A stretch of 52,247 nucleotides of DNA, taken from positions 1 through 52,247 of the forward strand of contig CAJBTJ010000206.1 in assembly GCA_903958565.1 (NCBI GenBank), written 5' to 3'. The stretch comes from an uncultured beta proteobacterium. Lineage in GTDB: Bacteria; Pseudomonadota; Gammaproteobacteria; Burkholderiales; Burkholderiaceae_B. This document shows, in pieces, positions 1-8,393 of this stretch. The translations under genes and the position numbers were made by a program. The stretch's first letter is position 1. Each line of letters begins with the position of its first letter. The notes beneath the pieces were generated by a model, which was given only the letters and a program-made list of their open reading frames with translations, was not told the origin of the DNA and did not search any database.

Positions 1-1283
1 AACTTGACGACCGCATGGGCGAGATTGGCAGCGCCCGCACCACCCTTGGCCCAATGCTCCGCAAGGACGACCTCAACCCCGAGTGATGCGGCGGTAGACT
101 GCAGGAGCGCGATTTCGGCCGCGGTGTCTTCAGTGCGATGATTAATTGCCACCACGCAAGGCAACCCGAAATTCTGTGTGATGTTGTGTATATGGCGTTC
201 AAGGTTGACTAAACCCAAGCGCAGGGCGTCCAGGTTCTCTGAGCCCACATCTTTGACCTCGACGCCGCCGTGATACTTCAAGGCACGCACGGTGGCGACC
301 AACACGACCGCAGAGGGCGTCAGGCCGGCTTTGCGGCACTTGATATCTAAAAACTTCTCGGCTCCGAGGTCTGCGCCGAAGCCGGCCTCCGTCACGACAT
401 AGTCGGCGAGTTTGAGTGCGGTGGACGTTGCGAGCACCGTATTGCAACCATGTGCGATGTTGGCGAAGGGTCCGCCGTGCACGAGCGCGAGATTGTTTTC
501 AAGCGTTTGCACCAGGTTAGGGGCGAGCGCTTCTTTTAAGAGCGCCGCCATGGCACCTTGCGCCTGTAGATCGCGAGCGCGTATCGGCTTGCCTGCAAGT
601 GAGTAGCCCACCACGATATCTGCAAGACGGTCTTTCAGGTCCTTCAGACTTTTCACCAAACAAAAAATCGCCATGACTTCGGAGGCGACGACAATGTCGA
701 AGCGATCCTCTCGCGGAAAGCCATTCGCTGTACCACCCAAACCGATCACGATCTGTCTGAGGGCGCGGTCATTGAGGTCGACGACTCGGCGCCAACTGAT
801 GCGTCGTACATCGAACGCTAGTTTGTTGCCGTGGTGGATGTGGTTGTCGATCAAGGCCGCCAACAAATTATTGGCCAGAGCAATCGCATTGAAGTCACCG
901 GTAAAGTGCAGATTGATGTCTTCCATGGGCACGACCTGGGCCATGCCGCCACCGGCCGCGCCCCCTTTCATCCCGAATACCGGGCCGAGTGAAGGCTCGC
1001 GCAAGCAAATCATCGCGCGTTTGCCAATGTGATTAAGCGCATCTCCGAGCCCGACGGTTGTCGTGGTTTTCCCTTCGCCTGCAGGCGTGGGTGAAATCGC
1101 TGTCACCAGAATTAATTTACCGTCTGGTCGGTCATCGAGTGTGCGGATGTATTCAAGCGAAAGTTTTGCCTTGAATCTTCCGTACGGCTCCAATGCCTCG
1201 TCTGGGATGCCTGCTTGTGCTGACGCGAGTTCAAGAATGGGACGTTTATTTGCAGCTTGAGCGATGTCGAGGTCCGAGCGCAT
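1..1283 (-). CDS. fhs: Formate-tetrahydrofolate ligase, partial (C-terminus cut by window edge)
   Basis: This cytoplasmic enzyme joins formate to tetrahydrofolate at the cost of ATP and supplies 10-formyl-THF to one-carbon metabolism. The open frame reads without a stop from an ATG at 1283 to the left edge, giving about 427 of the usual roughly 557 residues. The nucleotide-binding segment [14 protein letters not shown] lies near residue 66, followed by the family stretch [14 protein letters not shown]. Later segments [12 protein letters not shown] and [16 protein letters not shown] are also typical of the family. The start is preceded by AAGG nine bases upstream, a weak ribosome site. An AGGAGG string beside the start is on the other strand and cannot serve this gene. 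It is divergent from the IclR gene at 1409, which may control it. The identification is secure; the control link is inference. Confidence 0.96.
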   Translation of the reverse strand, partial: MRSDLDIAQAANKRPILELASAQAGIPDEALEPYGRFKAKLSLEYIRTLDDRPDGKLILVTAISPTPAGEGKTTTTVGLGDALNHIGKRAMICLREPSLGPVFGMKGGAAGGGMAQVVPMEDINLHFTGDFNAIALANNLLAALIDNHIHHGNKLAFDVRRISWRRVVDLNDRALRQIVIGLGGTANGFPREDRFDIVVASEVMAIFCLVKSLKDLKDRLADIVVGYSLAGKPIRARDLQAQGAMAALLKEALAPNLVQTLENNLALVHGGPFANIAHGCNTVLATSTALKLADYVVTEAGFGADLGAEKFLDIKCRKAGLTPSAVVLVATVRALKYHGGVEVKDVGSENLDALRLGLVNLERHIHNITQNFGLPCVVAINHRTEDTAAEIALLQSTAASLGVEVVLAEHWAKGGAGAANLAHAVVK

Positions 1284-1324
1284 AGGAGGAGGCCTTAGAG
1301 AGGAATTTGGTGATGATACATTTG

Positions 1325-1342
1325 ACGCAACGCGTGGTGCGT
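1325..1342. promoter_or_regulatory. Imperfect palindrome between fhs and iclR, candidate IclR operator
   Basis: In the 125-base gap between two divergent genes lies an 18-base imperfect palindrome with outer arms ACGCA and TGCGT, matching at 7 of 9 paired positions. IclR-family regulators commonly bind palindromes of this size between themselves and a divergent target. A second inverted pair, ATGAG and CTCAT, lies at 1351-1369. The symmetry is visible; its role as an operator is inferred from position only. Confidence 0.35.
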
Positions 1343-1408
1343 TTCATAATATGAGATAGAATCCCTCATGCTGCACTGCCGCAGATTTAAGGACTGTATC
1401 AACCCATT

Positions 1409-2230
1409 ATGTCGCGTAACGTTTCATCTCCAACTGTGGTGCACCCCTCCCTGTCTCATGGAGCGGCGGATATGGCGATTCAGGTGTTGGGTCGAGCGAC
1501 TCAGCTGCTTGATGCCTTAGCGGCTCAGCCTGATCCTGTTCCGCTCAAAGACTTGGCCCGTACAACCGGTTTGCATACGTCGACTGCGCATCGCATTCTC
1601 AATGATCTGGTCATCGGGCGCTACGTGGATCGTGTGGATAGCGGCCTGTACCAACTGGGTATGCGTTTGCTCGAATTGGGCTCGCTGGTAAAGGGTCGGC
1701 TCAACGTCCGAGAGGCTGCCATCGACGCTATGCGGGCCTTGCATGCCCTTACAGGGCAGACGGTCAACCTGTCGGTTCAGCAGGGCGACGAGATTGTTTA
1801 TATCGATCGAGCATGGAGCGAACGCTCTGGCATGCAGGTGGTACGCGCGATTGGTGGCCGGGCGCCCTTGCACTTAACGTCCAATGGCAAACTATTCTTA
1901 TCTTCCCTCGATGTGCGTCAACTCCGGGCTTACGCGACACGGACAGGTCTGGCGGGTGGGACGGCCAACAGCCTTAAAAGCCTGGAGACACTGGAGCGAG
2001 AACTGTCTTTGGTGAGGCAGTTGGGTTACGCGCGTGACAATGAAGAGCTTGAGGTGGGTGTGCGTTGCATTGCCGCTGGCATCTATGACGATACAGGGAA
2101 GTTGGTTGCTGGATTGTCGATTTCTGCACCGTCCGGTCGTCTGCAAGATGCCTGGATTCCCCAGTTAGTCGCGACCGCAGGGACGATTTCTGAGGCCTTA
2201 GGCTACGAGACCGGGGCGACGGCGGCGTGA
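1409..2230 (+). CDS. IclR-family transcriptional regulator
   Basis: A 273-residue DNA-binding regulator. The N-terminal winged helix-turn-helix covers roughly residues 20-85, with the recognition region LKDLARTTGLHTSTAHRIL and the wing YQLGMRLLELG. The rest is the IclR effector-binding domain, shown by REAAIDAMRALHALTGQTVNL, HLTSNGKLFL and the final GYARDNEELEVGVRCIAAGI segment that is a hallmark of the family. An internal ATG at about residue 22 (before AIQVLGRA) is an alternative start, since the first 20 residues show no recognisable feature. The gene diverges from fhs, so control of fhs and of itself is plausible. The effector cannot be told from sequence. Confidence 0.93.
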   Translation: MSRNVSSPTVVHPSLSHGAADMAIQVLGRATQLLDALAAQPDPVPLKDLARTTGLHTSTAHRILNDLVIGRYVDRVDSGLYQLGMRLLELGSLVKGRLNVREAAIDAMRALHALTGQTVNLSVQQGDEIVYIDRAWSERSGMQVVRAIGGRAPLHLTSNGKLFLSSLDVRQLRAYATRTGLAGGTANSLKSLETLERELSLVRQLGYARDNEELEVGVRCIAAGIYDDTGKLVAGLSISAPSGRLQDAWIPQLVATAGTISEALGYETGATAA

Positions 2231-2305
2231 GCCAGTCGGTGACACGTCTGTACGCTCAAAAACTAAGTAAAAATCAGTAAATGAACAGTAATGTCGTTTA
2301 TTTGA

Positions 2306-2373
2306 TGCAATGCAACAAATAATTGTTGACACGACTGTTTTTAGACCTAAAATGACACTTGTGCACTGCAACA
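2306..2373 (+). promoter_or_regulatory. Pair of TGC-rich direct repeats around the phasin promoter (candidate PhaR sites)
   Basis: Two nearly identical 12-mers, TGCAATGCAACA at 2306-2317 and TGCACTGCAACA at 2362-2373, differ at one base. One ends 8 bases before the -35 box and the other covers the expected transcription start. This is where a repressor would act. Phasin genes are classically repressed by PhaR, which binds TGC-rich repeats and is released when PHA granules form. The repeats are seen directly; PhaR as the binder is inference, and no phaR gene lies in the window. Confidence 0.5.
2326..2353 (+). promoter_or_regulatory. Sigma-70 promoter of the phasin gene
   Basis: A perfect -35 box TTGACA (2326-2331) is separated by 16 bases from the -10 box TAAAAT (2348-2353). 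Transcription should start near 2360, leaving a leader of about 55 bases before the phasin start. This is one of the best sigma-70 matches in the window and fits an abundant granule protein. Confidence 0.72.
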
Positions 2374-2414
2374 TATCGCAACAAACAAACATTTCGTTCA
2401 TTTTGGAGAACACC

Positions 2415-2990
2415 ATGTCTGCAATTCCTCAGCAGGTCCTAAACAGTCAAAAAGCGGCCATCGATGCATTCGTGGCTGTCCAGGGTTCCTTTTTCTCAGG
2501 CTTCGAAAAACTCGTTGACCTCAACCTCAAGGCCTTAAAAGCAACGATCGACGAAGTGTCGGCCACGTCGCAGCAGGCTGTTGGCGTGAAAGACGCGCAA
2601 GAAGCTTTGTCGTTGTCTTCAGGTCTGGTTCAGCCGAGTGCAGAAAAAGCCATGGCATATAGCAAGCATGTCTATGACATCGTTTCCACAGTACAGGCTG
2701 ATTTGGCCAAACTGAGCGAGTCGCATGTTGCTGAAGGCCAGAAACATGTTCAGGATGCAATTGAACAGTTCACCAAGAACGCGCCAGCGGGTTCGGAAGG
2801 TGCTGTAGCAATGCTGAAAAGCTCGATGGCTCAGGCTAACTCGGCTTACGAGTCGATGACTAAAGCCGCCAAGCAGGCTGCTGACGTTGCCGAGAAAAAT
2901 CTGGCTGCTGCTGCGAATGCGACCTTCAAAGCGGCTGGTCAAGCTGCTGACGCTGCGAAGTCCGCAACACGCGGTCGCCGCGCAGCTTAA
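2415..2990 (+). CDS. phaP: Phasin family protein (PHA granule-associated)
   Basis: A 191-residue, alanine-rich, mainly helical protein that coats polyhydroxyalkanoate granules and limits their size and coalescence. The pattern AFVAVQGSFFSGFEKLVDLNLKALKATIDE at residues 15-45 is typical of the phasin family of Burkholderiales, followed by long amphipathic helices and an Ala/Lys/Arg-rich tail. The start at 2415 is chosen because it follows GGAGA at a normal distance and gives the usual MSAIPQQ-like N-terminus. An upstream in-frame ATG would extend into the promoter and operator region. The gene stands alone with its own promoter and a strong terminator, so it is probably a single transcription unit tied to PHA content. 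No synthase or depolymerase gene is nearby. Confidence 0.93.
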   Translation: MSAIPQQVLNSQKAAIDAFVAVQGSFFSGFEKLVDLNLKALKATIDEVSATSQQAVGVKDAQEALSLSSGLVQPSAEKAMAYSKHVYDIVSTVQADLAKLSESHVAEGQKHVQDAIEQFTKNAPAGSEGAVAMLKSSMAQANSAYESMTKAAKQAADVAEKNLAAAANATFKAAGQAADAAKSATRGRRAA

Positions 2991-3008
2991 GTTCTAAACG
3001 CTTGCAAC

Positions 3009-3036
3009 AAAAAAACCACCCTCGGGTGGTTTTTTA
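3009..3036. terminator. Bidirectional rho-independent terminator between phasin gene and pyrD
   Basis: A compact hairpin with arms CCACC and GGTGG, capped by CTCG, is flanked by an A-run on the left and a T-run on the right. It can terminate the phasin gene on the plus strand and pyrD on the minus strand. Confidence 0.88.
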
Positions 3037-3048
3037 GTTTGGGCTACG

Positions 3049-4098
3049 TTAGCGGCCTAGTTTCGCAATCTGGCGGACACACTCGCCTACCAAAGCGGGG
3101 CCCTTATAAATCAGTCCGGTGTACAGCTGCACCGCGTTGGCACCCGCTGAGATCTTCTGCGCAGCGTGTTGCCCCGAGACGATTCCCCCCACACCAATGA
3201 TGGCGAAATCTGGCCCAAGCTTTGCGCGCAATCGTGCAATGACTTCGAGCGAGCGAGCATGCAATGGCGCACCCGACAGGCCCCCCGCTTCCTCGGCATG
3301 TGCCATGCCTTGCACGGCATCCCGTGCGATGGTGGTGTTCGTGGCAATGACGCCATCAATGCCGTGACGCGGAAGTACTTCGGTAATGATGTCGATTTGT
3401 TCCTCCGTCAGGTCCGGTGCAATCTTGACGGCCAGCGGCACACGTCGTTGATGCTGAGCCGCAAGTTCTTGTCTGCGATGCGCCAGCTGCGACAGGAGTT
3501 CGTCGAGCTCATGTTCGCCCTGTAGTGCCCGAAGATTTTTTGTGTTGGGTGACGAAATATTGACGGTAATGTAGTCCGCATGTGGGTAAACACCCACTAA
3601 CCCGATGAGGTAGTCGTCAGCGGCGCGTTCGATTGGGGTGTCCGCATTTTTACCAATATTCAGACCGATGATGCCGCCTTGGGCGCGCCAAGTGCTACGT
3701 TGAACGTTCGCTAGGAACGTATCCAAACCTTGATTGTTAAAGCCTAGACGATTGATTAAGGCTTGCGCGTCAGGCAGACGAAACATACGTGGCTTGGGGT
3801 TGCCTGGTTGCGCGCGCGGAGTGACGGTGCCGACTTCAACAAAGCCAAACCCTAAGTTACCCATCGCGTCGATATGTGCCCCGTTTTTATCCAAACCTGC
3901 CGCGAGTCCAACAGGGTTCTGTAAAGCGAGGCCCATTAAGGTGGTCGGGGCCAGCACACGATTCTGCATGAGTCCGCGAGTCAGGGAGCAGTCGTACGCG
4001 AGTTGTAACGCCTTGAGTGTTGCATCGTGGGCCGCTTCGGCATCCATCGCAAAAAGAGCGTGACGTGCCAAGGGGTAGGCTTGAAAGAGAATCGACAT
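3049..4098 (-). CDS. pyrD: Dihydroorotate dehydrogenase (quinone), class 2
   Basis: Oxidises dihydroorotate to orotate in pyrimidine synthesis and passes electrons through FMN to the quinone pool at the inner membrane. The 349-residue length and the N-terminal helical extension (about residues 1-45), which mediates membrane and quinone contact, mark class 2. Family landmarks are [13 protein letters not shown] (61-73), [10 protein letters not shown] (115-124), LNIGKNAD (146-153) and [11 protein letters not shown] (180-190), which holds the catalytic serine region. The C-terminal phosphate-binding IIGVGGI is also present. It is the last gene of a minus-strand series, 58 bases after bpt, and ends at the shared terminator. 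Confidence 0.97.
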   Translation of the reverse strand: MSILFQAYPLARHALFAMDAEAAHDATLKALQLAYDCSLTRGLMQNRVLAPTTLMGLALQNPVGLAAGLDKNGAHIDAMGNLGFGFVEVGTVTPRAQPGNPKPRMFRLPDAQALINRLGFNNQGLDTFLANVQRSTWRAQGGIIGLNIGKNADTPIERAADDYLIGLVGVYPHADYITVNISSPNTKNLRALQGEHELDELLSQLAHRRQELAAQHQRRVPLAVKIAPDLTEEQIDIITEVLPRHGIDGVIATNTTIARDAVQGMAHAEEAGGLSGAPLHARSLEVIARLRAKLGPDFAIIGVGGIVSGQHAAQKISAGANAVQLYTGLIYKGPALVGECVRQIAKLGR

Positions 4099-4156
4099 GG
4101 CAACCGTTAAAAAATAGAGTCAGAGAAAAACATCAATGTTCAAGGCCTGCCAAGGT

Positions 4157-4894
4157 TTATGCCTCGGAGGGCGGTGGCTGATCATGCCATTGTCCGCTAT
4201 GGCGAAACTGGGCTGGCCCAAACGCTGCTTTGTATGCCATTTTTGCACTCTTTTCGATCCAGTAGCCTAAATAGAGCCAAGGGAGACCGAGTTGCCGGCA
4301 CTGATTGATTTGCCACAAAATGCTGTAGGTGCCCAGACTGCCCGGCGCCTCGGGATCATAGAAGGTGTAGACCGACGAGAGCCCTTGCTCAAGCACGTCA
4401 ATGATCGACACCATACGCAGTGTGCCGTCTTCTTCACGAAACTCCACGAGTCGCGTATTGACCCGACTGGCCAATAAAAACTCGCTGTACTGCGTGCGAC
4501 TGTCGTCATCCATGCCACCACCAGGGTGGCGCAACGCTTGGTAGCGCGCGTACAGGGCATAGTGTTCGCTGGACCAGGACAGCTCGGCCACGAGGGGGCG
4601 CAATGGCTGATGACGCTTGAGTGTGCGTTGCTGTGTACGGTTAGGCGCAAAACGATTGACATCCACGCGCACAGGAAGGCAAGCACGGCAACTGTCGCAG
4701 TGCGGGCGATAGGTAAAGAGTCCGCTGCGCCGAAATCCCTGATCAATCAATTGGGAGTAGGTGTCCGCATGAATCAAATGCCCGGGCGCGGCAACCTGTG
4801 AGCGGGCCTGTCGCTCGGGCAGGTAGCTGCAGGGATACGGTGCGGTTGCATAAAACTGTAGCGCCGCAAAGGGGAGTTCTTTGAGTTGGCTCAT
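4157..4894 (-). CDS. bpt: Aspartate/glutamate leucyltransferase (Bpt)
   Basis: Transfers leucine from Leu-tRNA to proteins with N-terminal aspartate or glutamate, marking them for ClpS/ClpAP degradation. The product is 245 residues. The N-terminal part carries [14 protein letters not shown] and the cysteine cluster [18 protein letters not shown] shared with eukaryotic arginyl-tRNA transferases. The C-terminal GNAT-like fold includes [16 protein letters not shown]. The start at 4894 overlaps the aat stop as ATGA, which argues for translational coupling and against an in-frame start 42 bases upstream. The choice of leucyl transfer (Bpt) rather than arginyl transfer (Ate1) rests on the bacterial aat-bpt context. 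Confidence 0.94.
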   Translation of the reverse strand: MSQLKELPFAALQFYATAPYPCSYLPERQARSQVAAPGHLIHADTYSQLIDQGFRRSGLFTYRPHCDSCRACLPVRVDVNRFAPNRTQQRTLKRHQPLRPLVAELSWSSEHYALYARYQALRHPGGGMDDDSRTQYSEFLLASRVNTRLVEFREEDGTLRMVSIIDVLEQGLSSVYTFYDPEAPGSLGTYSILWQINQCRQLGLPWLYLGYWIEKSAKMAYKAAFGPAQFRHSGQWHDQPPPSEA

Positions 4895-5631
4895 GGGTGC
4901 AATATACCTGCTTGGTCCAAGCGGCCCGGATGCCAAAGAATATCAGGCATCGACGTGTGCTGTCGGACATGGGCGATAAATTTTTGTCGTGGTACAGGGA
5001 CGGCACCCAAGGTACTCAAGTGCTCGGTTTGCATCTGGCAGTCGATCCAAGTGACCCCTTGTTTTTTTAAGAACCAGACTAGATGCGCCAGGGCGATTTT
5101 GGAGGCATCCGTTGCGCGACTAAACATCGATTCGCCAAAAAACATGTGGCCGAGGCTCACGCCATAGAGGCCGCCCACTAGTTCGCCATTCACCCATGTT
5201 TCGATACTGTGCACATGCCCCAACAAGTGCCAGGCCTCGTAGGCCAATTGCATCTCCCGGGTGATCCAGGTGCCAGGCTGTCCGTTAAGGGACGGTCGGG
5301 CACAAGCGCGCAAAGTAGAGGTGAAGGCGGTGTTGACTTTGACGACGGTGGAGTAGTCTCCGGCCTCTTGCGCGCGGGCGATTTGTCGCAGGCGCTTGCC
5401 TAGAGAGTGGGACAAGTGCAGTGCATCACACTGGAGCACCATGCGCGGGTTGGGAGACCACCAGAGCGGTGGCTCGTCTTCAGAGAACCAGGGGAAGATG
5501 CCTTGGCTGTAGGCCGCGCGTAAGCGCCCGATCGATAAATCAGCCCCAGCGGCTAATAGGCCCGCAGGCTCCTGGAGCGCTTGTTCTGGGTCGGGGAAGG
5601 GCGTGTCGGGTTCGAGCCAGATCAGGCGCAT
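4891..5631 (-). CDS. aat: Leucyl/phenylalanyl-tRNA-protein transferase
   Basis: Adds leucine or phenylalanine to proteins with N-terminal lysine or arginine, making them N-end-rule substrates of ClpS/ClpAP. At 246 residues it is of normal length. Diagnostic segments are [31 protein letters not shown], and the catalytic-core run [20 protein letters not shown], followed by FFGESMFS and the C-terminal [11 protein letters not shown]. The gene overlaps bpt by four bases, so the cell makes both transferases from one message. This pairing is known in proteobacteria. It lies 25 bases downstream of the Nudix gene and is probably cotranscribed with it. Confidence 0.97.
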   Translation of the reverse strand: MRLIWLEPDTPFPDPEQALQEPAGLLAAGADLSIGRLRAAYSQGIFPWFSEDEPPLWWSPNPRMVLQCDALHLSHSLGKRLRQIARAQEAGDYSTVVKVNTAFTSTLRACARPSLNGQPGTWITREMQLAYEAWHLLGHVHSIETWVNGELVGGLYGVSLGHMFFGESMFSRATDASKIALAHLVWFLKKQGVTWIDCQMQTEHLSTLGAVPVPRQKFIAHVRQHTSMPDILWHPGRLDQAGILHP

Positions 5632-5656
5632 GGCAGGCTCAATCTGGCGTTAGTAC

Positions 5657-6247
5657 TCAGCCGCCTGGCCGATTGGCTGCGAATAATGCGTAATGATGGG
5701 TATCGAAATGCCCCGTCTCACGTTCGCGCAGATAATGTTTGAGTGTCGTGGACACCGAACGGAAAGAGAGATTGTCCCAAGGTATTTCGTCAAGGCCGAA
5801 CCAGCGCGCTTCTAGGGTTTCCGGACCTGGATCAAGATCTGGGCTCGTGGCATGCGCTAAAAAATAAACGTGTACTTGATCAACGTGCGGGATATCCACC
5901 ACCGTGTAGAGTTTGCCAAGCGTGATGTGCGCGCCGGCTTCCTCTTGTGTTTCGCGTTCAGCCCCTTGGTCAATGGTTTCGGCGAGCTCCATGAAGCCAG
6001 CCGGCAAGGTCCAAGTGTTCGCGCGCGGTTCAATCGCACGCAGACACAACAGAATTTTGTCATTCCAGATGGGGAGTGTGCCCACCACGAGTCTGGGGTT
6101 TTGATAATGCACCGCACCGCAGGCTTCACACACATCCCGTTCGCGATTGTCGCCTTCGAGAAGACGGCGCGTAATAGGCGTCGCGCATTGTCCGCAGAAT
6201 TTTTGCAGACGCGGGGCGGGGAAGTAGAAGTCGGGATCGTGGCTCAT
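5657..6247 (-). CDS. Nudix hydrolase with N-terminal zinc ribbon
   Basis: A 196-residue hydrolase of nucleoside-diphosphate-linked compounds. Residues 18-43 form a zinc ribbon (CGQC ... CEAC), and the Nudix box at about residues 84-106 (GFMELAE ... RETQEEAGA) fits the consensus GX5EX7REUXEEXGU completely, so it should be catalytically active. The zinc ribbon and the following YQNPRLVVGTLP resemble the NudC/NADH-pyrophosphatase-like branch, but the SQPWPFPxS motif of true NudC is absent. Substrate is therefore open (ADP-ribose or FAD-type compounds are candidates). It sits in the minus-strand series with 24-base gaps on either side, suggesting cotranscription. Confidence 0.93.
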   Translation of the reverse strand: MSHDPDFYFPAPRLQKFCGQCATPITRRLLEGDNRERDVCEACGAVHYQNPRLVVGTLPIWNDKILLCLRAIEPRANTWTLPAGFMELAETIDQGAERETQEEAGAHITLGKLYTVVDIPHVDQVHVYFLAHATSPDLDPGPETLEARWFGLDEIPWDNLSFRSVSTTLKHYLRERETGHFDTHHYALFAANRPGG

Positions 6248-6271
6248 AGGCCTCTATTTTAAGGCTAATGC

Positions 6272-6916
6272 TTACGAATCGGTGCGTAAGGGTCCCGGGT
6301 TCACCACAAAATCTAAGGTCTTTGCGACGTCGGTTTGCGTGATGTGTCGTAGCGGGGCTGGGTGGCTAAGCGCACCATATCGTCCAGAGGGATCAAAAAG
6401 CCGCAGTACGTCAGGCTGTTCTCTCGACGCAATGCCTGCGTTGCTTGCCTTGTCGAGCGCTTCGAGCATGGCTTGGCCGCTCTCGCATCGGAGCACGTCG
6501 GACAGTTCTAGCAAGTCGCGGTCATCGATACGGGCTGCGCCCTGATCTGTTTGGGCATACAACTGCCCTTGGTCATCCGCGAGCCATTGCACGACTTGTT
6601 CAATGACACGATCGTTATGCGTCACGAGCGCGTTGAGGTCGGGACGAAGATGCAGAATAAAAGGAGCGGCGTCTAGTCGCACATAGACGCGCTGCGGACC
6701 ATTTTGGAAAAACCACCGACCATCTGGTTCGCAGGCATAGTTGCGGCCGATAAACCCCAATATCTGCGTGTTTGTGATGCCCGAGCCCTCGCCCCCCAGT
6801 TGGGCATCGCCCCGTGGATGTAAGCGCCAGGCGCCTCGTGCGCTGAGCGAGAGCCAGCCGTAGACCGCCGGCACATTAGGCCAGCGTGCGATCGCATCAA
6901 GTACGGATTGATCCAT
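6272..6916 (-). CDS. Conserved-looking protein of unknown function (beta-proteobacterial type)
   Basis: A 214-residue soluble protein with no signal peptide, membrane segment or catalytic motif that I recognise. The N-terminal half reads as a compact beta-rich domain (VYGWLSLSARGAWRLHP, ILGFIGRNYACEPDGRWFFQNGPQRVYVRLD), followed by a mixed region with acidic stretches (LYAQTDQGAARIDDRDLLELSDVL). Codon use and composition match the neighbours. Its start overlaps the end of the MFS gene by 20 bases, so the two are translationally linked, and the Nudix gene follows after 24 bases. I think similar proteins occur in related beta-proteobacteria but cannot name a family with certainty. Confidence 0.82.
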   Translation of the reverse strand: MDQSVLDAIARWPNVPAVYGWLSLSARGAWRLHPRGDAQLGGEGSGITNTQILGFIGRNYACEPDGRWFFQNGPQRVYVRLDAAPFILHLRPDLNALVTHNDRVIEQVVQWLADDQGQLYAQTDQGAARIDDRDLLELSDVLRCESGQAMLEALDKASNAGIASREQPDVLRLFDPSGRYGALSHPAPLRHITQTDVAKTLDFVVNPGPLRTDS

Positions 6917-8153
6917 CAGGTTTTTTGATAAAAAACCACAGCAGACTAAGCCCTTGCAAGAGGACGAGGCACGCCATGGAATAAGTGAGCGATTGGCTCG
7001 GGGAGTGATTGAAACGTTGAAACAAATCGGTTAACGCACCAAAACCCCATTGAACAATAAACAAACCCGCAAAAACCAGCAGGTTATAGGTCGTCAGGAC
7101 ACGCCCAGCGATCTCGCTTGGAAACTCGAGGGCAGCTTGTGTTTGCAGTAAGAACATCGCCGGGACGGCTGGCGCGAGGATGAGCCAAAGTGGCCAGGAC
7201 GCGGAATGCTGCCAGAATGTGATGACCGCCAGACAAAGTGGTAGCCAGATCAGCGCGGCCATAGATTGGTTTAATAAGGAGACCCCTCGTTTGATGAGCC
7301 TTGGGCTGAGCTCCCCCATCAGAAAATAAGAACACAGAATGCTGGCGTTCATGAAAAGCAAGGTCTGGCTCGCCCGGTCCGGACTCATACCGAGTATTTG
7401 GGTAAACCAGGGGCCCGCCCAGAGGGTTTGCAGCGCGCCGAAACCACCCACTGTGAAAACGGTTGCGGGCAGGACGCGGACCATAAAGGGGTGCAGGCAC
7501 AATTTGAAAAATCCGGCGTTTGAAACATGTTTGTTGCCCACCCCGCCTTGCCGATCAAGATCGCCGGTAAAAAGAAAAATCCCGAACGCACACAGCAGAA
7601 ACAGTACAGCGGTTAGGCTAAAAACATGTCGCCAGCCGATCCATTCGGCCAACGCAAGCGCGGGTTGGCTGGCCACCAGCGCCCCAGACGTGCCGGATAT
7701 CAACATGTACATGACTAGCCGTGGCTGTCGCTCGGGGGGAAAGCAGCGCCTGAAATAGGAGTATGCGGCCATGAGGCAAGCGGATACCCCGATCCCGATT
7801 AGGATGCGTCCCAGAGACTGGACCAAAAGGGTTTCGCCGATTGCAGTGAGTGCCGCACCCAGCGCCGCGATCAGTAGCAAGGCAGACTCGGTTCTGCGCG
7901 CGCCGTACCTGTCAAGCCAAATACCGACTGGGATTTGCATCGCGGCGAAGGACAGGATGTAGGCGGAGGACAGCCAGCCTAGCTCGCTGGCGGACAGGCT
8001 GAGGTCTGAGACCAACAGGGGGGCGAGCGCTGCGTTGACCGAGCGCATGGCGTAGGACAAAAAATATCCCACGGCAAACACCAGCACGATCCGCAACGCA
8101 ACGAGGCCGGAGGGCATGTTGGGTAAGACAGGGGGTGGGTTTACGCTTGTCAT
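6897..8153 (-). CDS. Major facilitator superfamily transporter
   Basis: A 418-residue inner-membrane carrier with about 12 hydrophobic segments. The loop between segments 2 and 3 carries the MFS signature GIWLDRYGARR, and segment 4-5 has the GRILIGIGVSACLMAAYSYF pattern. The central hydrophilic stretch (GDLDRQGGVGNKHVSNAG) separates the two six-helix halves. Family-level resemblance is to nitrate/sugar-phosphate-like or general anion MFS carriers, but the substrate cannot be inferred. The gene begins 11 bases after the 3' end of tRNA-Cys on the same strand and its end overlaps the next unknown gene. Readthrough from the tRNA promoter is possible. Confidence 0.9.
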   Translation of the reverse strand: MTSVNPPPVLPNMPSGLVALRIVLVFAVGYFLSYAMRSVNAALAPLLVSDLSLSASELGWLSSAYILSFAAMQIPVGIWLDRYGARRTESALLLIAALGAALTAIGETLLVQSLGRILIGIGVSACLMAAYSYFRRCFPPERQPRLVMYMLISGTSGALVASQPALALAEWIGWRHVFSLTAVLFLLCAFGIFLFTGDLDRQGGVGNKHVSNAGFFKLCLHPFMVRVLPATVFTVGGFGALQTLWAGPWFTQILGMSPDRASQTLLFMNASILCSYFLMGELSPRLIKRGVSLLNQSMAALIWLPLCLAVITFWQHSASWPLWLILAPAVPAMFLLQTQAALEFPSEIAGRVLTTYNLLVFAGLFIVQWGFGALTDLFQRFNHSPSQSLTYSMACLVLLQGLSLLWFFIKKPDGSIRT

Positions 8154-8163
8154 TGTTATTTAC

Positions 8164-8237
8164 TGGAGGCGCAACCCGGAATCGAACCGAGCTACACGGA
8201 TTTGCAATCCGCTGCATAACCACTCTGCCATTGCGCC
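8164..8237 (-). tRNA. tRNA-Cys (anticodon GCA)
   Basis: Read on the minus strand, the 74 bases fold into a full cloverleaf. The acceptor arms are GGCGCAA and TTGCGCC, the anticodon stem is GGATT/AATCC with GCA in the loop, the T arm contains GGTTCGATTCC, and the discriminator is U as expected for tRNA-Cys. CCA is encoded at 8164-8166. A possible -10 box TATGAT (RC of 8263-8268) lies about 26 bases upstream and is followed by a GC-rich segment like a stringent-control discriminator. Confidence 0.97.
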
Positions 8238-8393
8238 AACTCTAAGCGTTACGCCGGCGCAGATCATACTACAAAAGGCCTTTTTAACTTGCTTGACTCA
8301 AACTATACTGACCCCAAACACAGGATGAAGGGCTTGCCGCTTGAGCAACGCCTGATCCGTGGATCGTTTATTAGACACACTCTGGAGACAACA

